Shown: piece by piece, positions 41,957-54,581 of the stretch
Layout of the letters: every line of letters starts with the position of its first letter
How positions within the stretch are numbered: the stretch's first letter is position 1
DNA from: Rutidosis leptorrhynchoides
Taxonomy: Eukaryota; Streptophyta; Magnoliopsida; Asterales; Asteraceae
Assembly: GCF_046630445.1 (NCBI RefSeq)
Contig: NC_092335.1
Span: 36,542,001-36,606,000 of the forward strand
Reading direction: 5' to 3'
DNA length: 64,000 bases
Position numbers and translations under genes: made by a program
The notes under the pieces: generated by a model
What the model saw: only the letters and a program-made list of their open reading frames with translations
Database searches by the model: none
What the model was told of the DNA's origin: nothing

Positions 41957-43880
41957 TGAAAGGATCCGTTCATATACATTATAAACGATTCACAATAGTT
42001 GATTACATTGTGAGGTATTTGACCTCTATATGATACATTTTACAAACATTGTATTCGTTTTTAAAAGACAAACTTTCTTTACATCGAAAATTGACAGGCA
42101 TGCATACCATTTCATAATATCCACTATTCAACTATAAATTTATTTAATAATAATCTTTGATGAACTCAATGACTCGAATGCAAGGTTCTTCGAAATATGC
42201 TATGAAAGACTCCAAGTAATATCTTTAAAATGAGCAAATGCACAACGGAAGATTTCTTTAACACCTGAGAATAAACATGCTTTAAAGTGTCAACCAAAAG
42301 GTTGGTGAGTTCATTAGTTTATCATAATCATTTATTTCCATCATTTTAATAGACCACAAGAATTTCATTTCCAGTTCTCATAAATAAACGTCCCATGCAT
42401 AGAGACAAAATAATCATTCATATGGTGAACACCTGGTAATCGACATTAACTAGATACATATAAGAATATCCCCTATCATTCCGGGATCCTCCTTCGGACA
42501 TGATATAAATTTCGAAGTACTAAAGAATCCGGTACTTTGGATGGGGTTTGTTAGGCCCAATAGATCTATCTTTAGGATTCGCGTCAATTAGGGTGTCTGT
42601 TCCCTAATTCTTAGATTACCAGACTTTAATAAAAAGGGGCATATTCGATTTTGATAATTCAACCATAGAATGTAGTTTCAATTACTTGTGTCTATTTCGT
42701 CAAACATTTATAAAAGCGCATGTATTCTCAGTCCCAAAAATATAAAGGGTAAAAAGGCAAATGAAACTCACCATACTGTATTTCGTAGTAAAAATACATA
42801 TAACGTCATTGAACAAGTGCAAGGTTGGCCTCGGATTCACGAACCTAAATTAATTATATATATTTATGTGTTGGTCAATATTTGTCTAACAAATTAGGTC
42901 AAGTCATAGTGTACCACAATCCTAATGCTCGAGACGAATATGCAAAAGTCAACAAAAGTAAATTTGACTCAAAATAATTTCCAAAAAATCTATACATGAT
43001 TAATATATAGTTTAAATATCATCGTTTTATATTTTTAAATATTTTTAAAAGATTTATTAGAGTAAATAATATAATTTATTTATTAATAAATAAAATTTTA
43101 TATTAAATTTATATAATAAAATATACTTTTATATATATTAAGTAATAAAATTTATAGGGTTCATTTAATATCATAAAGATAATATGATAGGTATTATTAA
43201 AGTAAGTTATTACACGTAGTAAAATATGTTTGTATCACATATTTATTGATAAAATAATATCAATAATGAAAGTAAGTAAAAGTTGTATTATTTTGTAATA
43301 ATAATTATTATTATAAAAATATCAATATTTATAATTACTAAGATGACATTATGATAAAACAATAATTCTAATTATGATAACTTTAATATTTACGATAATT
43401 TTTAATATTATCTTTAAAATAATAATTCTATTTAAAATAATAATAATAATAATAATGATATTTTATAGTAACAATGACATTTCTATTAAAATGATAATTT
43501 TTGTTAAAATGATAGTTTTAATACTAACGATACTTTTAATAATAATAGTAATGATAAAAATAATAAGAACGATAATTTTATCTAAATCAATATCTTATAA
43601 TATTTTAATTTCATCATGATACTCTTACTCATTATTTCCCAATCGTTGCGTTTAATAGCTTTTAATCGTCTTTTATATCATGTTCATAATAATGATAATA
43701 ATAGTAATCAAAATAATTAGGTGTTACAAATATTTGTTTTAATTACACTAATATTAATAATGATAGTTACTATAACATTATTAACGATAATACTAATAAT
43801 TATCTTAATGATAATATAGTAATAATAATAATAACAATAACAATAACCATTTTTAAATAATGATATATATATTAATAATG

Positions 43881-43915
<35 letters not shown>

Positions 43916-45635
43916 TGGATAATAATAATAATACTAATTATAACTTTAACGATAATAACGATAGTAATAATAAAAAAAATAACAATTTTTAATGATAAAT
44001 CCCTTTTATTGATAAAGATAATAATAATGATAATAATAATGATAATAATAAGATAAAACTAGAACGACGATAAAAACGACGATAATAATAATCATTTTTA
44101 ATAAAAATATTGAAAATTCAATTGATTATAACTTCTAATCCGTTCATCGAAACCATTCGATATCTAAAGGAAAAGTTCTTAATTTTTCGCTAGCTTTCCA
44201 AGGACATGCATATCTTATACCTTATCTCAACCGCAAGTGTAACTAATTCAAAATTCAACCTAACCTTTCTAAGGGCAATATCAAAGTACAAGCATGCATA
44301 ATCCTAAATACTCGAGCACTAGTCAGGGATACACTATTAGTATGTAAAAGTTAAATTATGAGAACTCACGTATCAATATTGAGATTCAATATTGCAGGAA
44401 AGGTACGTAGACGCAACGGAAATGATAAACACTATATTGACCTCACGAGCATACCCATGAACCATACTCAATCACCTCTATAGCTATAACCCATAATTTC
44501 CTTAATCCTATCCTACTCGAAAAACAATTTCGAAATCACTCGGACAGCACTCCGTCGTAATATTTTATGTATACTAATAATATCTTGAAATAATACGGAG
44601 TAAATATATATATGTAAATCGATTGAGAGAGTTTAGAGAAAAATATTTTCGAGTTTCTATGAAATAATGAAACCTATTGAATTCTATTTATAATAGATTT
44701 TTGAATTATTAAAGTGAATTATTAAAGTATGAATTATTAAAGTGAATTATTAAAGTATGAATTATTAAAGTGAATTATTAAAGTATGAATTATTAAAGTA
44801 TGAATTATTAAAGTGAATTATTAAAGTTAAAGTAAAGTAAAAATAAAGTAAAGGTAAAGTTTAAGTATAGTAAAAGTATAAAACTATGTACTTATAATAC
44901 GCGTATATATATATATATATAATATTAATTTAAATCGTTATATATATTTAATAAAATAAAATATAAATATCGTTATCTTTATCATACTAGTTAAGTAATG
45001 AGTTGTCAAAAGTGGTTCTAGATATTTATAAAAGTTATAAACTTTTTAATAATAAAGTTCTTTTTAAACTGAAAACGTTTTTGTACGTTTGAAACTAAAT
45101 AGATCAATCGAGTCTTTATGAGATTCAATCTTCCACTATCCTTTGTCTAGTTCTCAATGATTGACAATTTGTTCTTATTTATAAATCACTTTACCATTTT
45201 CGAATATTGTTAAAATGGAAAGATTTCTCAAATCAACGTGGGCCTTTCAACAGAGACTTGTAATCATAATTCAATATATCTGATAATTCAATTATTTGAT
45301 CTTATCTTCTAATTCCATTGATAAACATTTTGAAACAGATACAATCATATAAAGTATTTAATCTAATATTTTGTTTACGTTTCAAGTTATAATATATATA
45401 CACATATACATATATAATCATATTCGTTTAATGGTTCGTGAATCGTTGAAACTTGGTCGAGGTTGAATGAATGTATGAACATAGTTTAAAATTCTTGAAA
45501 TTTAACTTAACAAATATTGCTTATCGTGTCGGAAACATATAAAGATTAAAGTTTAAATTTGGTTGGAAATTTCCGGTGTCGGAAACTTATAAAGATTAAA
45601 GTTTAAATTTGGTTGGAAATTTCCGTGTTGTCACA
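41957..45635 (-). mobile_element. LARD 3' LTR
   Basis: 3679 bp, ends TGTGACAAC... (45635) and ...CCTTTCA (41957) in element sense. It holds two consecutive ~50-bp units (gtgtcggaaac...ggaaatttccg, 45524-45625), (TAA)-rich stretches near 43380-44090 and a 15-bp minisatellite. Confidence 0.9.
44703..44832 (-). repeat. (TGAATTATTAAAG(TA))n minisatellite, 9 units
   Basis: Nine units alternate between 13 and 15 bp. The corresponding array in the other LTR has twelve. Confidence 0.9.
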
Positions 45636-45665
45636 GTACCTACCCGTTAAAGAAATTTCGTCCCG
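45636..45665 (-). other. Polypurine tract and adjacent motif of the LARD
   Basis: In element sense cgggacgaaatttc is followed by tttaacgggtaggtac and then the LTR. The same block precedes LTRs at 37916, 58188 and 62716. It is the plausible plus-strand priming site. Confidence 0.65.
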
Positions 45666-46012
45666 AAATTTGAGTGGAAAGGTCGTGAATGATAATAAGT
45701 ATGTTTTCATGATGCATACGGGCTGAAAATTAGAGTTTTATCATCAGCGAATAATTTGGATAAACGATCCATTTATATGAAGCTAACATAGAAGAGTGAA
45801 ATGAGTAAGTGTAGATTCATCTTATCATTTGACGTAGATATGATTGATTCCCAGATTTCAAGGGATTTGAAGAAAATCTTCTTAATAAGATTTGACTCTC
45901 CGGTAATCAAGGGAATTAGGATTCGCTTTAAATGCGATCGTCCATTTTAATTGTTCTGTCAGAGATTTTCTTATAAATTCACCTCCTTCGTTTCCTTACA
46001 ACTCACACCTTC

Positions 46013-46621
46013 TGTTGATGCATTTTATGCAAGTCCCTAGACATCTACCCACGTCCATTGCAGGTACAACAGTTTACAGGCCACCATGATTGCTCGTTAT
46101 TATCCTATCCGTGTTTGTATGTGGTTACAGGAACTGCAGGAACGAGATTTAGATGTTTGACTATGTTAGACTTAGTCTGAGTGAAGCCTCACTAGTACGG
46201 CTGACAGGCTCATACGCACGGTTGATGCTGAGCTAAGTCGCAATTACAACCTAAATGAGAAGACACGAGTGAGTGATCACCCGTACGGCTGATGAAGCCA
46301 ACTCGTACGTGTGATGAATGAATCGTATGGGTGAGTCAACAGCAGGGGTATATAAAGTCTTATGTTCTTCATTTTAGGTTAAGTCTCTCATTTGTTACAC
46401 ACACTCAGATCTAGTGAGCTCCTTCGATTCTCTCTCAGTCCATATCACCCAGGTGGTGAATAATAGCTCTAGGTGTTGATCTAATCACACTTGATTTAGT
46501 TGTGGTTTGACTAAATTAATCAAAAAAAACTTAACCTATTCACTAGAGGGTTTGATTCACTTATTCCGCCATTGTGTGAGTTAAATCTATTGATTTCTAA
46601 GTTCCTAGTCATGTTTCATCA
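46013..46621 (+). mobile_element. Ty1/copia solo LTR inside the LARD
   Basis: 609 bp, begins tgttgatgc and ends tttcatca, flanked by CCTTC (46008-46012 and 46622-46626). A TATA box (gtatataaag, about 46347) is on the plus strand. Upstream of it are five related CG-rich words (gtacggctga, cgcacggttga, ccgtacggctga, cgtacgtgtga, cgtatgggtga). Confidence 0.8.
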
Positions 46622-46668
46622 CCTTCTATTCTTTCCCCCTCAACTCATATTTTAAAGTATTCATCAAT

Positions 46669-46842
46669 ATGCTCCATCCAGTTCTGATTCTCGATATACT
46701 TCTAACTTTCATATCGGTCATTCTTCTTTTTCATCTACTGCCGGAAGAATCTATTTACTTCTACTATACTCTTGGGTTTATAGTGTTTCTAGTTCTCCCG
46801 TGTCTTTATATTGCTATATGCATCGATATATATGGTTTATAA
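46669..46842 (+). CDS. Conserved 57-aa hydrophobic ORF, antisense in the LARD
   Basis: Function unknown. The ORF has 57 codons plus TAA and is antisense to the element, between the polypurine tract and the captured segment. Two hydrophobic stretches (about residues 5-22 and 33-51), split by HLLPEES, could span a membrane. Its homologue at 58624-58797 has exactly the same length with 46 of 57 residues identical; of 21 differing codons 10 are silent. A start of MLHPVLILDILLTFIS and an end LPCLYIAI...GL are shared. The solo copia LTR inserted just upstream separates it from the longer 5' extension seen in the B copies. It may be a real product, or a chance reading frame of a conserved non-coding block. 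Confidence 0.4.
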   Translation: MLHPVLILDILLTFISVILLFHLLPEESIYFYYTLGFIVFLVLPCLYIAICIDIYGL

Positions 46843-47566
46843 TTTCTGGTTTGTCGTTGGGCTTTATATGTTCCCTTATATTTCAAAGTCTCTGCTTCTG
46901 TCTTCTATAATCATTATCATTCACAGTTAATGCTCTCTTTTATTTGCTGCAATTTATACCCCAATTTCTATTTCGGAGTTTTGTCCTTTCGTTTCTTCTT
47001 CTTGCGATTAAGCACCTCTTGTAATGGTCCAGAATTCACAGATATGCATTTTGGAATGAACATTGTTAATGTTCTAGGAAGGAAATTGTGATGGCACGAT
47101 CTTGACTTGTCAAATTACTAGAATACCTTGGAAAAGGCCGAATCATCAAGAAATATTTTCTTGATATTTTAGAGGTTAAATAGAATACAAGAGTCGTATA
47201 ACATGGCACATGATGATGTTATGATCTGTGAATCATCACGTTCCATTTAGAAACTCAGCATGACTTACTGTAATATAATCACATTGATCAAGTATTATTA
47301 TATTATACTAGTTCATGCTTCAGTTCCCAACACTACTTCAAAATATTCCTATTTTAAACTTGAATGTTTCAGAATTTAGAAACTAAAATAGTTTCTTTCA
47401 TGATGTAATACAGATAGCGCGAAGAGGTAAATGATTTCAAATAAGAAAAATTAAGAAAATATCTTCAGAAATATGGAGGATATTTATAATGAAAGATATG
47501 ATGATATTTTTGAATTTCTGATATCAGAGGATGATGAAGAATATTGTCCGGAGGGGTTTAGAGTCA

Positions 47567-47791
47567 GGAGCAAGGTATTCGTTAATGATTTCAGCAGGTA
47601 CTGAATCATTTGGATCCTTTGAAGTCAGGTTCAGTCTTTGTAATTTGTCCACAGCCTCCTTCCTACTTTGCTCAATCCGTTTTTCAGTTCCAAAACTTCT
47701 CTTTTTCTGCGCTTTGCCAGCACACTTCATCATTATCATCCAGCTTTTACCATTTAAAGTCGTTTATAGTTTTTGCTGCTTCATCAGCATT
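47567..47791 (-). pseudogene. Captured poly(A)-binding-protein fragment, copy in the LARD
   Basis: The minus strand reads NADEAAKT and ND in one frame (47791 leftward), then GKAQKK, EKRIEQSRKEAVDK, NLTSKDPNDSV and NEYLAP in the next. In poly(A)-binding proteins the same words occur as ENADDAAKAV..LNGKKFDDKEWYVGKAQKK, the EQ(S/N)xKEAxDK linker and the NLYxKNLDDS start of RRM4. A stop and frameshift lie between the halves. The fragment ends at the same point as the copies in D and B, so it was acquired once, before the elements separated. Confidence 0.75.
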
Positions 47792-49196
47792 TTTTCCATT
47801 TTCGGAGAACCAATTCGTAGTTCGAAGTGTTTTTCAGAAACTTCACATTCAAATTAAGTCCAGAAGATAGACGTTATATATACACATATAACTGTTGGTG
47901 TAGACGTGCTACGAGATTTCAAAATACTGATTGCTAATTCCCAATGATTCGTATGGCAATTCTCATTACAAGATGCGAATGAGTAAATGATGGGGTTTCA
48001 ATGAATAATTATAATGACTTTTTGAAGAGGCTAAAGTCAAAGGGTAATGAAGTTGTTGGTACATCTGCTAATAATGTGGTGGAATGTAAAAGGTTCTCTG
48101 GTAACGATGGTGTATATCTCAAGGTTATAATAAGGTTAGTCTGACTGAAAAGTCGAAGTTGACTTGCTGGAGCTGTGACAAAACTGGCTACTTTGAATAG
48201 GAGTCGCAAAGTTATTTTTGCTAATAAATGCCAAAGAATCTGACGCGGATACGTTGTTTAAACTTTTACTTTGGTTTCAAGAGTTTTTTTCGGGTACATA
48301 ACTGTGGGTAACATGTGGTTGGATCATCATCTCGACTGCTCATCATTCGAAGTGTCTTCAGAAATTTTTGAAGGGTTTCACAGATTGTAGTCGTTAACAT
48401 ACATTTGATATTCTAACACAGTTTTGAAGTCAAAATATAGCTTGTGAAAGATGTAAGGATCTAAGAGTGATGATTTTGGTCATATCTCAAGTTGAATTTT
48501 GAGATTTCAAAATCAGAATATGTAATTAAATTTTGAATGAGTATGGTTGTTTTGATTTCTATAAAAGAATGTATATTGTTGTGAAAGTAGGGAGTATAAT
48601 GGATGATTTGCTGAATCAGATTCGAAGAATGTAACATATTAATTGTGAATTTATATATCTCTCGGGTATTACCTACCCGTTAAAAAAATTTTTACAATTA
48701 ATATTTTGTACAAAAGAATTTTATTACAGTCTTTATGAAAATATATATATGTATATTTTCTTCAGATGTAACATAGATTTAATGAGTTAATATTAAATTA
48801 AACTCATTTGATTTACGGTTGAAACTAGAATTGAATAATCCCTAAAGGCTTTAAAAAGTACATAACTTTTACGCAGTATTTCTTTAATGACATTAAAATT
48901 ATGAATCAATACTTCGTTATTTGTTGATGTACGATGTTCGGTTCGTGGAATTCTTGTGAATTTTGCAAAGTACGAATGATGTTATCTGAAAAGTTTCGGG
49001 TACATCGATGATGAAAGTGTAAAATCAAATATATACTTGATTTATTATGAATTGGAATTTGTTGAATTGCGACTGAGATTGTAGTTAACGCTGGTTAAGT
49101 TGCGACCGAAGGACGTACATTATTGCATATTTGTAATATGAATTAACCGAGTAGTTAAGATTCACACACAATAGCTTAGCACGGAAAGATTTATTT

Positions 49197-49198
<2 letters not shown>

Positions 49199-49275
<77 letters not shown>
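49199..49275. repeat. (TA)n microsatellite
   Basis: About 76 bp of alternating TA in the LARD interior. Confidence 0.95.
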
Positions 49276-49278
<3 letters not shown>

Positions 49279-49795
49279 CATATAATTTCTTCAGAGGGAA
49301 TGAGTTAATTCTTCATAACTCGTTGATACAATATACACTTTATTGATTCGTAATGATGTCCACAGTGATTCTTGAACTGACGGAGTTTGTGATGTTATCG
49401 GTGTTGTTGATTCGGATGTTGACTGTACTAACGATGCTGGTAACGCTGACGGTACTGTTGATGCTGTTGGTAAAGCAAGTTTAGCTTGTTAATCACACAC
49501 CATTTTTGTCAGGGTTTCTACTCTTCCTTCTATCATTTTGGTTTGCTTAACTGATTTATGGTTAGGGCTAGATTAGATAATCTCTAAGACTTTAGAGATT
49601 ACATAATCGCCGCGGAATGTTTCTCCAATGAAGTTATGAATTAATACTTCGTCAGTTATTGTTGTTGGTACTCTTTGGTATCTATGGTGCGTATGATGTT
49701 GATGCTCGTGGAACAGATTGTGAAGTTGAGGTTTACGACGCGGTTGTGGTTGGAGGTGGTAATGGTACTGTTGGCGTTGATGATGGTGGTACTGG

Positions 49796-50215
49796 TTAAG
49801 CAGCTGATGCTGCTGCTGGTGTTTGTAATCTCTGCACCATATTCTCCAAAGCCACTACCCGAGCGCGAAGCTCGTTGACTTCTTCTATTACACCGGGGTG
49901 ATTGTAGGTTCGGTCGAGCAGATAAATAAAATCTAAAATTTGATGTAATATATAATCGTGACGAGATACTCTGGAAATGAGCAAGAAAATGGTGTTTTGG
50001 ACAGGTTCGCCGGTAAGTGCTTCAGGTTCTTCATCAAGAGGGCAATGTGGTGATGGAAGGGATCACCTTCTTCTTATCTCCAATGATTGAGGAGGCTACG
50101 AACCCATCCCCAATTCATCCAGAATAGGTGATGACTGATTGGTTGATCTATTCCGGTCACACTGCTTTCGGAGCTTGAATGAGATTCCATTTCGGAATCT
50201 GAGTGACTTGAACTG
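49796..50215 (-). pseudogene. Gag N-terminal fragment, LARD copy
   Basis: The minus strand encodes ISRVSRHDYILHQILDFI, NHPGVIEEVNELRARVVALE and MVQRLQ (49984-49796), the gypsy gag N-terminal/coiled-coil-like segment also found at 56453-56917. Upstream, a stop after LLNHWR and a frameshift separate it from the N-terminal portion. There is no capsid core, zinc knuckle or pol downstream. Confidence 0.7.
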
Positions 50216-50297
50216 ATGACGAATTCCATTTCGTACGATTGGATAAAGGATTTTTTTTCGATATGAAATGATTTTGGCTAACGGATGGTATTCTAAT

Positions 50298-50303
50298 TAC
50301 ATA

Positions 50304-50377
<74 letters not shown>

Positions 50378-50401
50378 GTATACATATATATATATGTATA
50401 C

Positions 50402-50432
<31 letters not shown>

Positions 50433-50473
50433 TATGTATACATATATATATATGTATACATATATATATATGT

Positions 50474-50521
<48 letters not shown>
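50298..50521. repeat. Palindromic TA-rich array with TGTATACA spacers
   Basis: (TA)n blocks are interrupted at about 20-26-bp steps by tgtatacatat or catatatatatg words, giving a self-complementary array of about 220 bp inside the gag/leader region. Confidence 0.9.
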
Positions 50522-50524
<3 letters not shown>

Positions 50525-50852
50525 TCGAAAGATTTCGTAGATTACGGAGGACTTTGCGGGATATGTCAGGCAAAGTTTAAAGTAACATATATGATAAAAT
50601 ATGATTTAGCAGATATGCTAAGATATGAATTTTTGTCTATACACTATTCATGCAATCAATGCAGCAAGACGTGTCTTAGACTAAAAATGATAAGCAGGTA
50701 ATTTCCTGAGGATGATAAGTAGTTAATTTTCGACACAAAATGATAAGCAAAACTTTTGACATGCAGACAAGGTCGAAGTCCAGACTCACTAATGCATCCT
50801 ATCGACTTATCAGTTAGACACACTAATGCAGACCTGGTTCGCTAAGACCACC

Positions 50853-50864
50853 GCTCTGATACCA
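50853..50864 (-). other. LARD primer-binding site (initiator tRNA-Met)
   Basis: gctctgatacca on the plus strand is TGGTATCAGAGC in element sense, two bases from the 5' LTR end at 50867. Confidence 0.9.
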
Positions 50865-50866
50865 AC

Positions 50867-52803
50867 TGAAAGGATCCGTTCATATACATTATAAACTATT
50901 CACAATAGTTGATTACATTGCGAGGTATTTGACCTCTATATGATACATTTTACAAACATTGCATTCGTTTTTAAAAGACAAACTTTCTTTACATCGAAAA
51001 TTGACAGGCATGCATACCATTTCATAATATCCACTATTCAACTATAAATTGATTTAATAATAATCTTTGATGAACTCAATGACTCGAATGCAAGGTTCTT
51101 CGAAATATGCTATGAAAGACTCCAAGTAATATCTTTAAAATGAGCAAATGCACAGCGGAAGATTTCTTTAACACCTGAGAATAAACATGCTTTAAAGTGT
51201 CAACCAAAAGTTTGGTGAGTTCATTAGTTTATCATAATCATTTATTTCCATCATTTTAATAGACCACAAGAATTTCATTTCCAGTTCTCATAAATAAACG
51301 TCCCATGCATAGAGACAAAATAATCATTCATATGGTGAACACCTGGTAATCGACATTAACTAGATACATATAAGAATATCCCCTATCATTCCGGGATCCT
51401 CCTTCGGACATGATATAAATTTCGAAGTACTAAAGCATCCGGTACTTTGGATGGGGTTTGTTAGGCCCAATAGATCTATCTTTAGGATTCGCGTCAATTA
51501 GGGTGTCTGTTCCCTAATTCTTAGATTACCAGACTTTAATAAAAAGGGGCATATTCGATTTTGATAATTCAACCATAGAATGTAGTTTCAATTACTTGTG
51601 TCTATTTCGTCAAACATTTATAAAAGCGCATGTATTCTCAGTCCCAAAAATATAAAGGGTAAAAAGGCAAATGAAACTCACCATACTGTATTTCGTAGTA
51701 AAAATACATATAACGTCATTGAACAAGTGCAAGGTTGGCCTCGGATTCACGAACCTAAATTAATTATATATATTTATGTGTTGGTCAATATTTGTCTAAC
51801 AAATTAGGTCAAGTCATAGTGTACCACAATCCTAATGCTCGAGACTAATATGCAAAAGTCAACAAAAGTAAATTTGACTCAAAATAATTTCCAAAAAATC
51901 TATACATGATTAATATATAGTTTAAATATCGTCGTTTTATATTTTTAAATATTTTTAAAAGATTTATTAGAGTAAATAATATAATTTATTTATTAATAAA
52001 TAAAATTTTATATTAAATTTATATAATAAAATATACTTTTATATATATTAAGTAATAAAATTTATAGGGTTCATTTAATATCATAAAGATAATATGATAG
52101 GTATTATTAAAGTAAGTTATTATACGTAGTAAAATATGTTTGTATCACATATTTATTGATAAAATAATATCTATAATGATAGTAAGTAAAAGTTGTATTA
52201 TTTTGTAATAATTATTATTATTATAAAAATATCAATATTTATAATTACTAAGATGACATTATGATAAAACGATAATTCTAATTATGATAACTTTAATATT
52301 TACTATAATTTTTAATATTATCTTTAAAATAATAATTCTATTTAAAATAATAATAATAATGATATTTTATAGTAACAATGACATTTCTATTAAAATGATA
52401 ATTTTTGTTAAAATGATAGTTTTAATACTAACGATACTTTTAATAATAATAGTAATGATAAAAATAATAAGAACGATAATTTTATCTAAATCAATATCTT
52501 ATAATATTTTAATTTCATTATGATACTCTTACTCATTATTTTCTAATCGTTGCGTTTAATAGCTTTTAATTGTCTTTTATATCGTGTTCATAATAATGAT
52601 AATAATAGTAATCAAAATAATTAGGTATTACAAATATTTGTTTTAATTACACTAATATTAATAATGATAGTTACTATAACATTATTAACGATAATACTAA
52701 TAATTATCTTAATGATAATATAGTAATAATAATAATAACAATAACAATAACCATTTTTAAATAATGATATATATATTAATAATGATAATAATAATAATAA
52801 TAC

Positions 52804-52835
<32 letters not shown>

Positions 52836-54581
52836 GGATAATAATAATAATACTAATTATAACTTTAATGATAATAACGATAGTAATAATAAAAAAAAAT
52901 AACAATTTTTAATGATAAATCCCTTTTATTGATAAAGATAATAATAATGATAATAATAAGATAAAACTAGAACGACGATAAAAACGACGATAATAATAAT
53001 CATTTTTAATAAAAATATCGAAAATTCAATTGATTATAACTTCTAATCCGTTCATCGAAACCATTCGATATCTAAAGGAAAAGTTCTTAATTTTTCGCTA
53101 GCTTTCCAAGGACATGCATATCTTATACCTTATCTCAACCGCAAGTGTAACTAATTCAAAATTCAACCTAACCTGTCTAAGGGCAATATCAAAGTACAAG
53201 CATGCATAATCCTAAATACTCGAGCACTAGTCAGGGATACACTATTAGTATGTAAAAGTTAAATTATGAGTACTCACGTATCAATATTGAGATTCAATAT
53301 TGCAGGAAAGGTACGTAGATGCAACGGAAATGATAAACACTATATTGACCTCACGAGCATACCCATGAACCATACTCAATCACCTCCATACCTATAACCC
53401 ATAATTTCCTTAATCCTATCCTACTAGAAAAACAATTTCGAAATCACTCGGACAGCACTCCGTCGTAATATTTTATGTATACTAATAATATCTTGAAATA
53501 ATACGGAGTAAATATATATATGTAAATCGATTGAGAGAGTTTAGAGAAAAATATTTTCGAGTTTCTATGAAATAATGAAACCTATTGAATTCTATTTATA
53601 ATAGATTTTTGAATTATTAAAGTGAATTATTAAAGTATGAATTATTAAAGTGAATTATTAAAGTATGAATTATTAAAGTGAATTATTAAAGTATGAATTA
53701 TTAAAGTGAATTATTAAAGTATGAATTATTAAAGTGAATTATTAAATTATGAATTATTAAAGTGAATTATTAAAGTTAAAGTAAAGTAAAAATAAGGTAA
53801 AGGTAAAGTTTAAGTATAGTAAAAGTATAAAACTATGTACGTATAATACGCGTATAAATATATATAATATTAATTTAAATCGTTATATATATTTAATAAA
53901 ATAAAATATAAATATCGTTATCTTTATCATACTAGTTAAGTAATGAGTTGTCAAAAGTGGTTCTAGACATTTATAAAAGTTATATACTTTTTAATAATAA
54001 AGTTCTTTTTAAACTGAAAACGTTTTTGTACGTTTGAAACTAAATAGATCAATCGAGTCTTTATGAGATTCAATCTTCCACTATCCTTTGTCTAGTTCTC
54101 AATGATTGACAATTTGTTCTTATTTATAAATCACTTTACCTTTTTTCAAATATTGTTAAAATGGAAAGATTTCTCAAATCAACGTGGGCCTTTCAACAGA
54201 GACTTGTAATCATAATTCAATATATCTGATAATTCAATTATTTGATCTTATCTTCTAATTCCATTGATAAACAATTTGAAACAGATACAATCATATAAAG
54301 TATTTAATCTAATATTTTGTTTACGTTTCAAGTTATAATATATATACACATATACATATATAATCATATTCGTTTAATGGTTCTTGAATCGTTGGAACTT
54401 GGTCGAGGTTGAATGAATGTATGAACATAGTTTAAAATTCTTGAAATTTAACTTAACAAATATTGCTTATCGTGTCGGAAACATATAAAGATTAAAGTTT
54501 AAATTTGGTTGGAAATTTCCGGTGTCGGAAATTTATAAAGATTAAAGTTTAAATTTGGTTGGAAATTTCCGGGTTGTCACA
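50867..54581 (-). mobile_element. LARD 5' LTR
   Basis: 3715 bp, nearly identical to 41957-45635. Differences include twelve rather than nine minisatellite units and scattered substitutions. It carries the same doubled ~50-bp block at its start (54473-54572). Confidence 0.9.
53608..53785 (-). repeat. (TGAATTATTAAAG(TA))n minisatellite, 12 units
   Basis: Expanded (or the other LTR contracted) relative to 44703-44832 after insertion. Confidence 0.9.

Larger units (their letters stand above)
41957..54581 (-). mobile_element. Complete non-autonomous LTR retrotransposon (LARD-like), element A
   Basis: A 12,625-bp element flanked by CTTAA (41952-41956 and 54582-54586). LTRs are 41957-45635 and 50867-54581; the interior is 45636-50866. 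On the minus strand the order is 5' LTR, primer-binding site, leader, gag fragment, captured segment, polypurine tract, 3' LTR. No protease, RT or integrase is present, so it needed enzymes from a partner element. The LTRs are close: about nine substitutions are visible in the first ~1.07 kb, so insertion is fairly recent. Confidence 0.9.

Noticed and set aside
42688-42897. 69-codon plus-strand ORF, identical to the one at 51598-51807
   Set aside because: Its identity reflects the two LTRs of one young element; it is antisense LTR sequence that also occurs broken in other LTR copies.
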